A DNA stretch of 5,721 nucleotides from Verrucomicrobiota bacterium (GTDB lineage Bacteria > Verrucomicrobiota > Verrucomicrobiia > Limisphaerales > AV2): NCBI GenBank assembly GCA_003219675.1, contig QHPW01000383.1, positions 1-5,721 of the forward strand, written 5' to 3'. The position numbers and the translations under genes were made by a program. The notes beneath the pieces are model-generated. The model was not told the origin of the DNA. It did not search any database and worked only from the letters and a program-made list of their open reading frames with translations. Below are positions 1 through 5,658 of the stretch, piece by piece. Numbering within the stretch: position 1 is the stretch's first letter; each line of letters begins with the position of its first letter.

Positions 1-48
1 GGGAGCGCGCCCGCCTCGGGCGCAGCCGACGACGCCCTCGTCGTCGGC
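1..48 (+). repeat. Twin-hairpin repeat, copy A
   Basis: A GGGAGC lead (1-6) is followed by two adjacent perfect hairpins. Hairpin 1 has a 7-bp stem (GCGCCCG 7-13 with CGGGCGC 17-23) and loop CCT. Hairpin 2 has a 10-bp stem (GCCGACGACG 25-34 with 39-48) and loop CCCT. Only one base separates them. The same plan of lead, 7-bp stem with 3-nt loop, then second stem with YCCT loop recurs at 101-144 (minus) and 193-238 (plus) with different stem sequences. The first 8 bases also pair perfectly with 137-144, so copies A and C together form a larger head-to-head palindrome. This looks like a REP- or MITE-type element, or a structured RNA; its function is unknown. Confidence 0.7.
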
Positions 49-100
49 ATCGCTGTGCGCGGGTGCGGATCAAAACAGTATGCGCGCCACATCAAGGTTC

Positions 101-144
101 GGCGCGAGGGCGCGCCCAACAGCAGCCGGGGCGGCTGCGCTCCC
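101..144 (-). repeat. Twin-hairpin repeat, copy C (inverted)
   Basis: Read on the minus strand this unit has the same architecture as copy A: lead GGGAGC (144-139), hairpin 1 with a 7-bp stem (GCAGCCG/CGGCTGC, 138-122) and loop CCC, a 5-nt spacer, then hairpin 2 with a 6-bp stem (GGCGCG/CGCGCC, 116-101) and loop CCCT. It is oriented opposite to copy A. Beyond hairpin 2, both A and C continue into a TGTG(G)CGCG sequence (54-61 and 91-83), which pairs across the centre with one bulged C. So 1-144 can be read as two half-elements meeting at a central spacer near 62-82. Confidence 0.65.
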
Positions 145-167
145 CGGAATTTCAACTTCGATGACTC

Positions 168-281
168 ACAGGAGAAAACAGAGGAAACGGAGGAGAGCGC
201 GGGCGTCTCGCCCGCAGGTTTCGGCGTCCTCGCCGAAATCATTCCAGCGCACTCTCCTCCGTTCTCTTTGTTTGCTCCTGT
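168..281. repeat. Inverted-repeat-bounded element (MITE-like) holding copy B
   Basis: The segment 168-200 and the reverse complement of 249-281 match at 28 of 33 positions by hand alignment. Both begin ACAGGAG and share AACGGAGGAGAG near the inner end. The arms enclose twin-hairpin copy B, so a single strand could fold into a long closing stem with two short hairpins on one side, like an incomplete cloverleaf. No transposase gene is present, and I see no obvious target-site duplication at the borders. A non-autonomous mobile element or a dispersed structured repeat fits best. Confidence 0.55.
193..238 (+). repeat. Twin-hairpin repeat, copy B
   Basis: Lead GAGAGC (193-198) is followed by hairpin 1 (GCGGGCG 199-205 with CGCCCGC 209-215, loop TCT), spacer AGG, and hairpin 2 (TTTCGGCG 219-226 with CGCCGAAA 231-238, loop TCCT). 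Compared with copy A, inner pairs of stem 1 change on both sides together (CCCG/CGGG in A, GGCG/CGCC in B) while the outer GCG/CGC, the loop length and the following AG stay the same. Both stems remain perfect. The unit lies inside the inverted repeat at 168-281. Confidence 0.7.
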
Positions 282-338
282 TCAATGCATAGATACTTAG
301 GACGCGCCAAGTCGCTTTGCCCTTCGACGCGAGGACAT

Positions 339-710
339 CTATTGCACCGTCAGCGGCCCGTCGAACACGGTCAGACTGATGACTTCTGTTTTGGCGTGGT
401 GCGGGCCGTGTTTGACCCCTTTGGGCGCGAAGAAAAACGCGCCGATGGTGTAAACCGCGCCGCCTTCCTCCCATTCGCCGGAGAGCACGTAGCAGTATTC
501 GTTCGCCAGCGGATGGACGTGCGCCGGCACGGTCAAACCGGCGCGGAACTTTCGCAGAATTGTCACGCCGCCGGTGGTTTCGTTCTTGTGCAGGACGAGC
601 AGTTCGACCCCATCGTACGGGCCCGGCTGCCACGACTTGTCTTTGGCCAATGTCACATACGGGAACATGCCTCCATCCAACGCCGACGCGCGGAAAATGC
701 AAGGTTGCAT
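339..710 (-). CDS. Small single-domain cupin protein
   Basis: This encodes a 123-residue protein that is almost entirely one cupin beta-barrel. The first cupin motif is seen as AHVHPLANEY, with likely metal ligands His64, His66 and Glu71. The second is GAFFFAPKGVKH, supplying His101. The residue spacing fits the classical metal-binding cupin pattern, and the ending VISLTVFDGPLTV resembles ChrR-type and other small sensor or isomerase-like cupins. There is no signal peptide, so it is probably cytoplasmic. The substrate cannot be told from sequence; candidates are a small organic acid, a sugar derivative or a sensory role. The ATG at 710 gives the longest ATG-started form but has no well-placed ribosome-binding site. 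A second ATG at 668 (Met15) is preceded by GGAGG with only one base of spacing. The gene diverges from its neighbour with 30 bp between start codons. Confidence 0.85.
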   Translation of the reverse strand: MQPCIFRASALDGGMFPYVTLAKDKSWQPGPYDGVELLVLHKNETTGGVTILRKFRAGLTVPAHVHPLANEYCYVLSGEWEEGGAVYTIGAFFFAPKGVKHGPHHAKTEVISLTVFDGPLTVQ

Positions 711-740
711 TCGGAATATTGAATCCTCACTTTGAAGGCT

Positions 741-2177
741 ATGCCGTCAAAGGAGCAACGGCCGCATCCGCGCCGGCGTCACCGCCGGCTCGTGTGGATT
801 GTCGCCATTCTTGCGGCATTAGTGGTAATCGTGGTTCTTTTGCCAAGGCGCGAAGGGGCGATGAACCAGTGGATGGCGCACATGCGCGCGAAAGGGGAAA
901 AATTTACGTTCGAGGAGTTGGCGCTGTCCCGAACTCCACAGACGAACAACATCATGGATTTGATCGAATCCGCGGCGTCGCGGTTCAAAAGCCTGGAGCG
1001 TGCTCGCGCTGCGCAGCCAGCCCGCGTCGGTTACCCGTTTATTAAAAAGCGGGAAACCAATATTTCAACCAAAGTGGTCGGGTGGGCCGAGACAAATCTT
1101 TATGGCGCCAAAGGCTGGCGGCTGGACTGGGAGGTGTTTGGAACGGAAGCGGAGAAATTGCAGGACATCGTGCGCGATTTGCGCGCGGCTTTGGAAAATC
1201 CGCCGTCCGATACCGGCATGGATTACTCGCAACCGAACTCCCGTTTGAATTTCGCCGCCAAACGTGAGGTGGCTCAGTCGTTGTTCGATCTCATACTTTA
1301 CGAACTTCACCGGGGCGACCTCACGAACGCGCATGACAATTTGCGCGCGCTGATGGGCATGGCGCTGCTCCATTCCGAAGACGGAACCGTTGTTGGTCAG
1401 ATGATCCGCTCGGCCATCATGGGTCTGACAGTCGATGCGATCTGGGAAACGTTGCAGGCCAACCGCTGGTCAAGCGATCAATTGGCCGCTTTGCAGGACG
1501 AACTCGCGCGTTTCTCTATCTTCAACGAACTTGCCACCGCGTTTCAAGTGGAGCGCGCCCGATGCCTGCGGTTCTTCCAAGTTTTTCGGCAGGATCCGAT
1601 GGGAAATGCCAGCCTGATCGGTGCTCCTGGGTTCGGACTTTTCGACCGCATTCCTTCTTTCCTGTGGCAACGGCTCTGGAGCGAGCAGGACGGTCTTTTG
1701 TACCTTCAAGTGATGCAAGGTGGAATTGACTGTCTGCGCGAGCTTGACCGTACTCGCTCATTCGACAAAGCGGCGCCCGTCGCCACTTCGGCTTATGATC
1801 GGCTTGAGCGTGAGCTGCGAACTCCACTCCCATATCGGTATTGGTGGTCTTCTCTGACCATTCCCAATTACAAAAGCGCCGCCGAACGCGCAGTGAAGAA
1901 CGAAACGCGGCGACAATTGGCCATCGCCGCTATCGCCATCTCCCGCTACCAATTGCGTCACGCGAGGCTGCCCGACACTCTTTCCGACCTGACACCTGAA
2001 TTTTTACCCGAGTTGCCCGTGGATTTTTACAACGGACAACCTCTGCGCTATCGACCGGCGTCCGACGGCTCATTCATCTTGTATTCCGTAGGAGCCAATT
2101 TTCGGGACGACGGCGGCGATGGGACAAACGATCTGGTCTGGCCCAAGCCAATCTGGTCTGCGAACACCTCGAAATGA
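741..2177 (+). CDS. Membrane-anchored hypothetical protein with GspG-like C-terminal motif
   Basis: I do not recognise a named family for this 478-residue protein. The N-terminus is very basic (PRRRHRR) and is followed by one hydrophobic segment at about residues 17-34, so it should be anchored in the inner membrane with its large domain outside the cytoplasm. The middle is mostly helix-forming and carries no catalytic motif that I know. The C-terminal part, from about residue 403 (RYQLRHARLPDTLSDL) through DFYNGQPLRYR to FILYSVGANFRDDGGDG near 460, resembles the tail seen in many planctomycete and verrucomicrobial proteins and loosely the C-terminal region of type II secretion pseudopilins (GspG). 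ATG 741 was chosen; a TTG at 732 is in frame. The GAAGG at 734-738 lies only 2 nt before the ATG, so initiation is uncertain. The tRNA hydroxylase gene follows after 45 bp on the same strand. Confidence 0.8.
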   Translation: MPSKEQRPHPRRRHRRLVWIVAILAALVVIVVLLPRREGAMNQWMAHMRAKGEKFTFEELALSRTPQTNNIMDLIESAASRFKSLERARAAQPARVGYPFIKKRETNISTKVVGWAETNLYGAKGWRLDWEVFGTEAEKLQDIVRDLRAALENPPSDTGMDYSQPNSRLNFAAKREVAQSLFDLILYELHRGDLTNAHDNLRALMGMALLHSEDGTVVGQMIRSAIMGLTVDAIWETLQANRWSSDQLAALQDELARFSIFNELATAFQVERARCLRFFQVFRQDPMGNASLIGAPGFGLFDRIPSFLWQRLWSEQDGLLYLQVMQGGIDCLRELDRTRSFDKAAPVATSAYDRLERELRTPLPYRYWWSSLTIPNYKSAAERAVKNETRRQLAIAAIAISRYQLRHARLPDTLSDLTPEFLPELPVDFYNGQPLRYRPASDGSFILYSVGANFRDDGGDGTNDLVWPKPIWSANTSK

Positions 2178-2222
2178 CTTTTCCCATTTGCCGAGGCCAG
2201 AACCGCCTGTACCATTCGCCCA

Positions 2223-2795
2223 ATGCTCTTGTTCCGCGAAAAGGTGGCGCCCGGCTGGCTGCCCCGTGTGTTGAGCAATCTGCCGGCGGTGCTGGTGGAC
2301 CACGCGCACCTGGAGCGCAAGGCCGCCACGACCGCGTTGAACCTGGAGAAATACCGCGATTTATATCCGCGCGTCGAAGAACTCAACGCCATCGCCATCG
2401 AGGAACTCCAGCATTTCCAACTCGTGCTCGATCTGCTGAAGCGGCGCGGCATTCCGTTCGGCCAGCCGCATCCCAGCCCGTGGATTTCCGGGTTGATGAA
2501 GTCGGTGCGCAACGGCCAGCGGCATCAGGTCATCGACCATTTGATTTGTTGTTCGCTCATCGAAGGGCGCAGTTGCGAAAAGTTTCAGATCCTCGCCCGC
2601 GAACTGAAAGCCATCGACGCGGAGCTGGCGAAGTTTTACGCGAGCCTTGTGGAGTCCGAGGGCAACCATTACGCGGCCTACATTTTGATGGCGCGCGCGA
2701 TTGACAACGCGGAAACCGACCGCCGCCTCGACTTCTATCTCGACTTCGACGCGAAGCTGATTCGCGAGCGGAATCCGTTGCCGATGCTGCATTAA
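2223..2795 (+). CDS. tRNA-(ms2io6A37) hydroxylase, MiaE family
   Basis: MiaE is a non-haem diiron monooxygenase that uses O2 to hydroxylate the isopentenyl group of ms2i6A at tRNA position 37, next to the anticodon, giving ms2io6A. The 190-residue length is close to the usual size of about 200. The expected ferritin-like ligand set is visible: Glu31 in DHAHLERKAA, Glu61 and His64 in EELQHF, Glu114 in SLIEGRSCEKF, and Glu146 and His149 in SEGNHY. Family members I recall usually have IEARSCE, so the Gly115 here is a small variation. The ATG at 2223 has no clear ribosome-binding site, and the N-terminus is slightly short relative to the family. It may be translated by coupling with the upstream membrane-protein gene, which ends 45 bp earlier. 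The pathway also needs MiaA and MiaB, which are not in this window. Confidence 0.92.
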   Translation: MLLFREKVAPGWLPRVLSNLPAVLVDHAHLERKAATTALNLEKYRDLYPRVEELNAIAIEELQHFQLVLDLLKRRGIPFGQPHPSPWISGLMKSVRNGQRHQVIDHLICCSLIEGRSCEKFQILARELKAIDAELAKFYASLVESEGNHYAAYILMARAIDNAETDRRLDFYLDFDAKLIRERNPLPMLH

Positions 2796-2829
2796 CCCTC
2801 AACCCTCACCCGAGCCGTCTCTATGAATC

Positions 2830-2903
2830 CGGTGGGGCGAGACTCCGTCGAGCCCTGACATACCGGGACAGAAATCAGGGCTCGACGGAGTCTCGCCCCA
2901 CCG
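2830..2903. repeat. Long perfect inverted repeat between convergent genes
   Basis: A 29-bp perfect inverted repeat (2830-2858 with 2875-2903) surrounds a 16-nt loop (2859-2874). After a 2-nt bulge (TC, 2828-2829), five more pairs form between 2823-2827 (ATGAA) and 2904-2908 (TTCAT), giving a stem of about 34 bp. The arm begins CGGTGGGGCGAGACTCCGTC. It sits between the convergent ends of the MiaE-type gene (2795) and the GH62 gene (2988). As RNA it would be an extremely stable hairpin on either strand and could stop transcription from both sides, but no T-run follows it in either direction. A dispersed REP/MITE-like element inserted in the gap is the alternative, and the two roles are compatible. 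Confidence 0.85.
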
Positions 2904-2987
2904 TTCATTGGCCGAGTGCATGCGAAGGCTAGCCCCGCCGACAGTCCCGAGGCGCCGTCGATAGGCGATTCGCTTCGCAAACAGCGC

Positions 2988-4025
2988 CTAATTCGCCGGC
3001 TCCAGGATTCCCAGCCGCCACGGAATGTCGCCGTAAGCTTTTCCCTGTTTGGCTTCGTCGGTGACGCCCTGGAAAAGAAACCGCAAATTGGCCGGATCAA
3101 CTTCAAAGTTCTGATCGAATCCCTCCCGCAGCAACTCGCCGTGGCTGAAGGAGTCGGTCCAATGCGGACCGGAATCGCGGACGTTGATCGGACCGGCGAA
3201 CGGTTTTTCTTTCGTCGCCGCCAGCGCCTTCCATTCGCCGTCGAGCCGGTCGGCCAGGTAGGCTTTGTAGTAACGCCGACCCCAGTCCTGGGCCTCGACC
3301 ACGGTAAGGAACTTGTTCAAACCTTTGAGCCGATAGGTGTGGCTGGCCTCGAAAATGTCGGCGCGCAGCACCACCGCCGGCTCGTTCCAGCCTCCGGGGA
3401 AGTCGGCAAGTTTTGTTTCCGCCCGCCACATCCTCCCATCGTTGGAAGTGAAGAACAGGTGAGCGCGTGCGTCGTCGCAAATCACCCAAAAGTCAATCCA
3501 TGCCGTCACGCGGGCCGGCTGCTGCTCGTAGAGCAGCGTGGGTTTGCTCCACGAATCAGCGTCCGCCGGGTTCCTGGTCGTGGAAAAGGCCGGTTGCAAT
3601 GCTGGTTTGCGCAACGGCTCGTTGACCTGGCAGATCAGATACCACTTTTTCTGCGGCGCGAAATAGAACACCTGCGGCGCGCAAAAGTAACCCGCGCTGA
3701 TTTCGAGCACATGGCGCGCGGACCTGTCGGCGTCCTTCCAATCTGCGAAAGAAAGATACTCGATTTGGTGGGTGCGCTTCTGACTGCGGATGGTGCAGAA
3801 CAGGTGCCAACGGCCATTGTGCCGGACGATGGACGGGTCCTTGATGGCGTGGCAGGGATCCTCGGGCCGAACCGCAGGCGAGACCAACGGGGCTCCGACT
3901 GTCCAATTGAACCGGCCGGCCAAAAGGCCGTCGATGGATCGCCGCCCCGACGCGTCCGCCGCCTGCGCCACTGCTGTCAACAGCGCGATGCAGCTCGCGG
4001 CGAGGTATGTTTTCACGGTCGTCAT
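2988..4025 (-). CDS. Secreted alpha-L-arabinofuranosidase, glycoside hydrolase family 62
   Basis: GH62 enzymes are inverting arabinofuranosidases that remove single L-arabinose side chains from arabinoxylan and arabinan. The 345-residue product starts with a signal peptide (MTTVKTYLAASCIALLTAVAQA, cleavage likely near residue 22), so it acts outside the cytoplasm. The five-bladed propeller motifs are clear: KDPSIV (Asp63, the expected general base), FCAPQVFYF...KWYLICQ, WIDFWVICDD (Asp178, the third acidic residue), HLFFTSNDGRMWRAET, and FEASHTYRLKG (Glu226, the expected general acid), then RYYKAYLADRLDGEW. The protein is essentially one catalytic domain with no carbohydrate-binding module. 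ATG 4025 is chosen because it puts the signal peptide at the start; an in-frame TTG at 4067 would add 14 residues. No transporter or sugar regulator gene lies beside it. The gene is divergent from the module protein at 4235. Confidence 0.95.
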   Translation of the reverse strand: MTTVKTYLAASCIALLTAVAQAADASGRRSIDGLLAGRFNWTVGAPLVSPAVRPEDPCHAIKDPSIVRHNGRWHLFCTIRSQKRTHQIEYLSFADWKDADRSARHVLEISAGYFCAPQVFYFAPQKKWYLICQVNEPLRKPALQPAFSTTRNPADADSWSKPTLLYEQQPARVTAWIDFWVICDDARAHLFFTSNDGRMWRAETKLADFPGGWNEPAVVLRADIFEASHTYRLKGLNKFLTVVEAQDWGRRYYKAYLADRLDGEWKALAATKEKPFAGPINVRDSGPHWTDSFSHGELLREGFDQNFEVDPANLRFLFQGVTDEAKQGKAYGDIPWRLGILEPAN

Positions 4026-4170
4026 TGCGGACACAAAGATCTGACAGCCTTTCAACGGGCGGGGCAAACGAAATCGACTCTCTTTCGCTTGCGGCCGACG
4101 CGCGAGGAGTCAGGCGAGAAACACGCAACACGTTTACGTATTTTCCTCGCAGCGATTTCAACGCGATAGG

Positions 4171-4199
4171 TTGCCAAAACCGCCGAATCGTCGTAAGAA
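4171..4199 (+). promoter_or_regulatory. Possible sigma70-type promoter for the 4235 gene
   Basis: TTGCCA (4171-4176, five of six to the -35 consensus) is followed after 17 nt by TAAGAA (4194-4199) or after 18 nt by AAGAAT, a weak -10. It lies 35 bp before the chosen ATG, inside the 209-bp gap between two divergent genes. This is a consensus match by eye in a GC-rich genome and could be chance. I found no comparable candidate for the GH62 gene. Confidence 0.25.
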
Positions 4200-4234
4200 T
4201 CTTTCATCGGGTCGGACCTGAACAGGCTCAAACT

Positions 4235-5095
4235 ATGGATCCAAAGAGTTTTCTGGGCAGTGTAAGCGCATCCATCATGGGCTTTTTGGGCAAAGGGAGG
4301 AGGACGGTGGTACTGGCGCCTCCCCGTTTGCATTCCGGTGTCCGCTTTCCGTATGGCCCGTTTCAGTTCAAGTTTCAGGTTCCCAAAGGCGCCAGCTACG
4401 AGATCCATGCGTGCTCCAATCTGCAAAACTGGCAGCCCGTCTCGGCGGGGAAATCGAGCGGCGACCCGGTCGATTACGTGGACTCGGAAGCATCCAAGTT
4501 CAGCTATCGTTTTTACCGCGTGCTCGCCGAAGCCGTTCTCTCGGGCAACGCGGTTGGCTACGTCACGATCAGCGTGCCGCCCGGATACTCGATGATCGCC
4601 AACCCGCTGGGAGCGCCGTCCAACACCGTCAGCTCGATTCTTCCAGGTGCGCCCGAGGGCGCCACGCTCAACAAGTTCGACACTCGCCTGTTCAAGCTCA
4701 CCGAGAACGCGGTCCAGGGCGGCAAATGGATCAATCCAAACGAAACTCTCGTGCCCGGCGAAGGCGCGATTTTTTTCAACCCGACTTCTGACTTCAAAAG
4801 CATCAATTTCACCGGTGAAGTGATGCAAGGAAACATGTTGCTTCCCATTGCCGCCGGCTTTTCCGTCCGCAGTTCGCAGATTCCAAAGCCGGGACGGCTC
4901 CATCACGACCTCGGCTTCCCGATCAGTGCAGGCGACGTCGTCCATCTGTTTGATCGCGACCGCCAGAATTATGCGATTTACGAATACGACCCGAAAAAAT
5001 GGGACTCCAATCCACCCATTCTGGGAGTGGGCGAAGCGTTTTGGATCGGCAAAACGAAACCGGGCAACTGGGTGCAAAACCTGGTGATCAAATAG
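4235..5095 (+). CDS. Two-module beta-rich hypothetical protein of verrucomicrobial surface-protein type
   Basis: This 286-residue product has no function I can name. Residues about 40-97 form a first module (GASYEIHACSNLQNWQPV ... FSYRFYRVL) like the 'STNLxNW ... FYR' domain found, often near the C-terminus, in many large secreted verrucomicrobial proteins. Residues about 104-286 form a second module beginning VGYVTISVPPGYSMIANPL, with LVPGEGAIFFNPTSDF and a closing VGEAFWIGKTKPGNW, which in related proteins often accompanies the first. No signal peptide is seen; the first 25 residues contain only a mildly hydrophobic stretch (FLGSVSASIMGFLG). ATG 4235 was chosen because upstream codons overlap the GH62 start in antisense and read like non-coding sequence; Met15 at 4277 is an alternative. 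Ribosome-binding signals are weak for both. It may be a surface or matrix protein exported by another route, or a module detached from a larger protein. Confidence 0.8.
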   Translation: MDPKSFLGSVSASIMGFLGKGRRTVVLAPPRLHSGVRFPYGPFQFKFQVPKGASYEIHACSNLQNWQPVSAGKSSGDPVDYVDSEASKFSYRFYRVLAEAVLSGNAVGYVTISVPPGYSMIANPLGAPSNTVSSILPGAPEGATLNKFDTRLFKLTENAVQGGKWINPNETLVPGEGAIFFNPTSDFKSINFTGEVMQGNMLLPIAAGFSVRSSQIPKPGRLHHDLGFPISAGDVVHLFDRDRQNYAIYEYDPKKWDSNPPILGVGEAFWIGKTKPGNWVQNLVIK

Positions 5096-5137
5096 CAATC
5101 CGTACCGCGGCGTTTTCCTCTGCGCGAAGTCGCCGTG

Positions 5138-5188
5138 GCCCGGGCAGCGGCGGAGCGCGCGTCCGCAATCGAGGGCGCCCCGGGCTTT
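5138..5188 (+). terminator. Weak candidate terminator after the 4235 gene
   Basis: GCCCGGG (5138-5144) can pair with CCCGGGC (5179-5185), followed by only three T residues. A second small stem, GCGGA/TCCGC (5150-5154 with 5162-5166), lies inside. The T-run is too short for a standard intrinsic terminator, and both outer arms contain the self-complementary CCCGGG, so the pairing could be incidental. Confidence 0.2.
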
Positions 5189-5224
5189 AGTGAGTCGTTT
5201 ACCTGTCGGTAGAAGACACGATCG

Positions 5225-5230
5225 GATAAT
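5225..5230 (+). promoter_or_regulatory. Possible -10 element for the receiver gene
   Basis: GATAAT matches five of six bases of the TATAAT consensus and lies 59 bp before the receiver ATG, in a 194-bp gap. No good -35 sits at 16-18 nt spacing; TTTACC (5198-5203) is 21 nt away. An inverted pair TTGCCG (5231-5236) and CGGCAA (5262-5267) lies just downstream and could be an operator or leader hairpin. This is a low-confidence match by eye. Confidence 0.2.
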
Positions 5231-5289
5231 TTGCCGCTGACGAGCGTTCGGCTTGCGTTTCCGGCAACGAGTTGAATAAATAGGGACCC

Positions 5290-5658
5290 ATGAGTGATCA
5301 CATTCTGGTGGTGGACGATGAAGCCCCGACGCGTGAGTTGCTGTCGATCTACTTCAAACGGCGCGGCTGCACGGTGAGCACCGCGAGCACGGGCGCCGAC
5401 GCCCTGCGGCTGGTCAACGAGCTGCCGATTCACCTGGTGATTCTTGACATCAACCTGGGCGAAAAGGCCAGCGGCCTGGACCTCCTGGAGCCGATCAAAA
5501 AAAGCCGCCCCAACGTTCCCATCATTCTTTTTTCCGGGATTGGTCTGGACGAAAAGACCCTGCAGGAGGCGCGCCAGAAGGGGGCCGTCGGCTACTTGAA
5601 CAAAACCCAGCCGCTGGACCAGATGTGGGCCGAAGTGCAGCGCGCGCTGCACGTCTGA
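5290..5658 (+). CDS. Stand-alone CheY-like response regulator receiver
   Basis: The 122-residue protein is a single receiver domain that takes phosphate from a histidine kinase and signals through protein contacts, since it has no DNA-binding or enzymatic output domain. All key residues are present: acidic pair Asp9 and Asp10 (VVDDE), phosphoacceptor Asp53 (LVILDINL), Ser82 (LFSG) as the switch Ser/Thr, and Lys105 (LNKTQP) followed by a Gln-Pro in place of the usual Pro. AGGGA at 5282-5286 is a short-spaced (3 nt) ribosome-binding site supporting the ATG at 5290. No kinase gene lies beside it in this window, though a partner could be just downstream of 5721. It may serve a phosphorelay, chemotaxis or a hybrid kinase. 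The partner cannot be named. Confidence 0.93.
   Translation: MSDHILVVDDEAPTRELLSIYFKRRGCTVSTASTGADALRLVNELPIHLVILDINLGEKASGLDLLEPIKKSRPNVPIILFSGIGLDEKTLQEARQKGAVGYLNKTQPLDQMWAEVQRALHV

Larger units (their letters stand above)
1..338. other. Gene-free, palindrome-rich region
   Basis: I see no convincing gene here. Short open frames exist on both strands, but they read through palindromes and show no recognisable protein motif. The stretch instead holds three twin-hairpin repeat units and one pair of long imperfect inverted repeats, each listed separately. From 282 to 338, between the last repeat and the stop of the minus-strand cupin gene, I see no clear structure and no obvious terminator for that gene. 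The repeats may continue upstream, because the first unit begins at the very first base of the window. Confidence 0.6.

Noticed and set aside
1..240. CRISPR array
   Set aside because: The repeated units vary in sequence, switch orientation and are palindromic throughout, with no constant direct repeat or regular spacers.
166..702. Minus-strand frame of 178 codons overlapping the cupin gene
   Set aside because: It is Arg-rich, motif-free, out of frame with the cupin, and extends into the hairpin repeats.
285..722. Plus-strand frame of 145 codons opposite the cupin gene
   Set aside because: The cupin frame on the other strand carries both metal-binding motifs, so this frame is its antisense shadow.
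3990..4025. Lipoprotein signal in the GH62 N-terminus (Cys12 after LAAS)
   Set aside because: The residue three before the Cys is Ala rather than Leu, and a good signal peptidase I site (AQA) follows, so an ordinary secreted signal is more likely.
2916..4169. Long plus-strand open frame (417 codons) opposite the GH62 gene
   Set aside because: It is antisense to an unmistakable GH62 enzyme with signal peptide and catalytic motifs. Its translation has no domain pattern, and long antisense frames are expected in GC-rich coding DNA.
4052..5098. Long minus-strand open frame (348 codons) opposite the two-module protein gene
   Set aside because: The plus strand encodes clear verrucomicrobial-type modules, whereas the minus frame gives no recognisable motif and runs through the divergent promoter gap.
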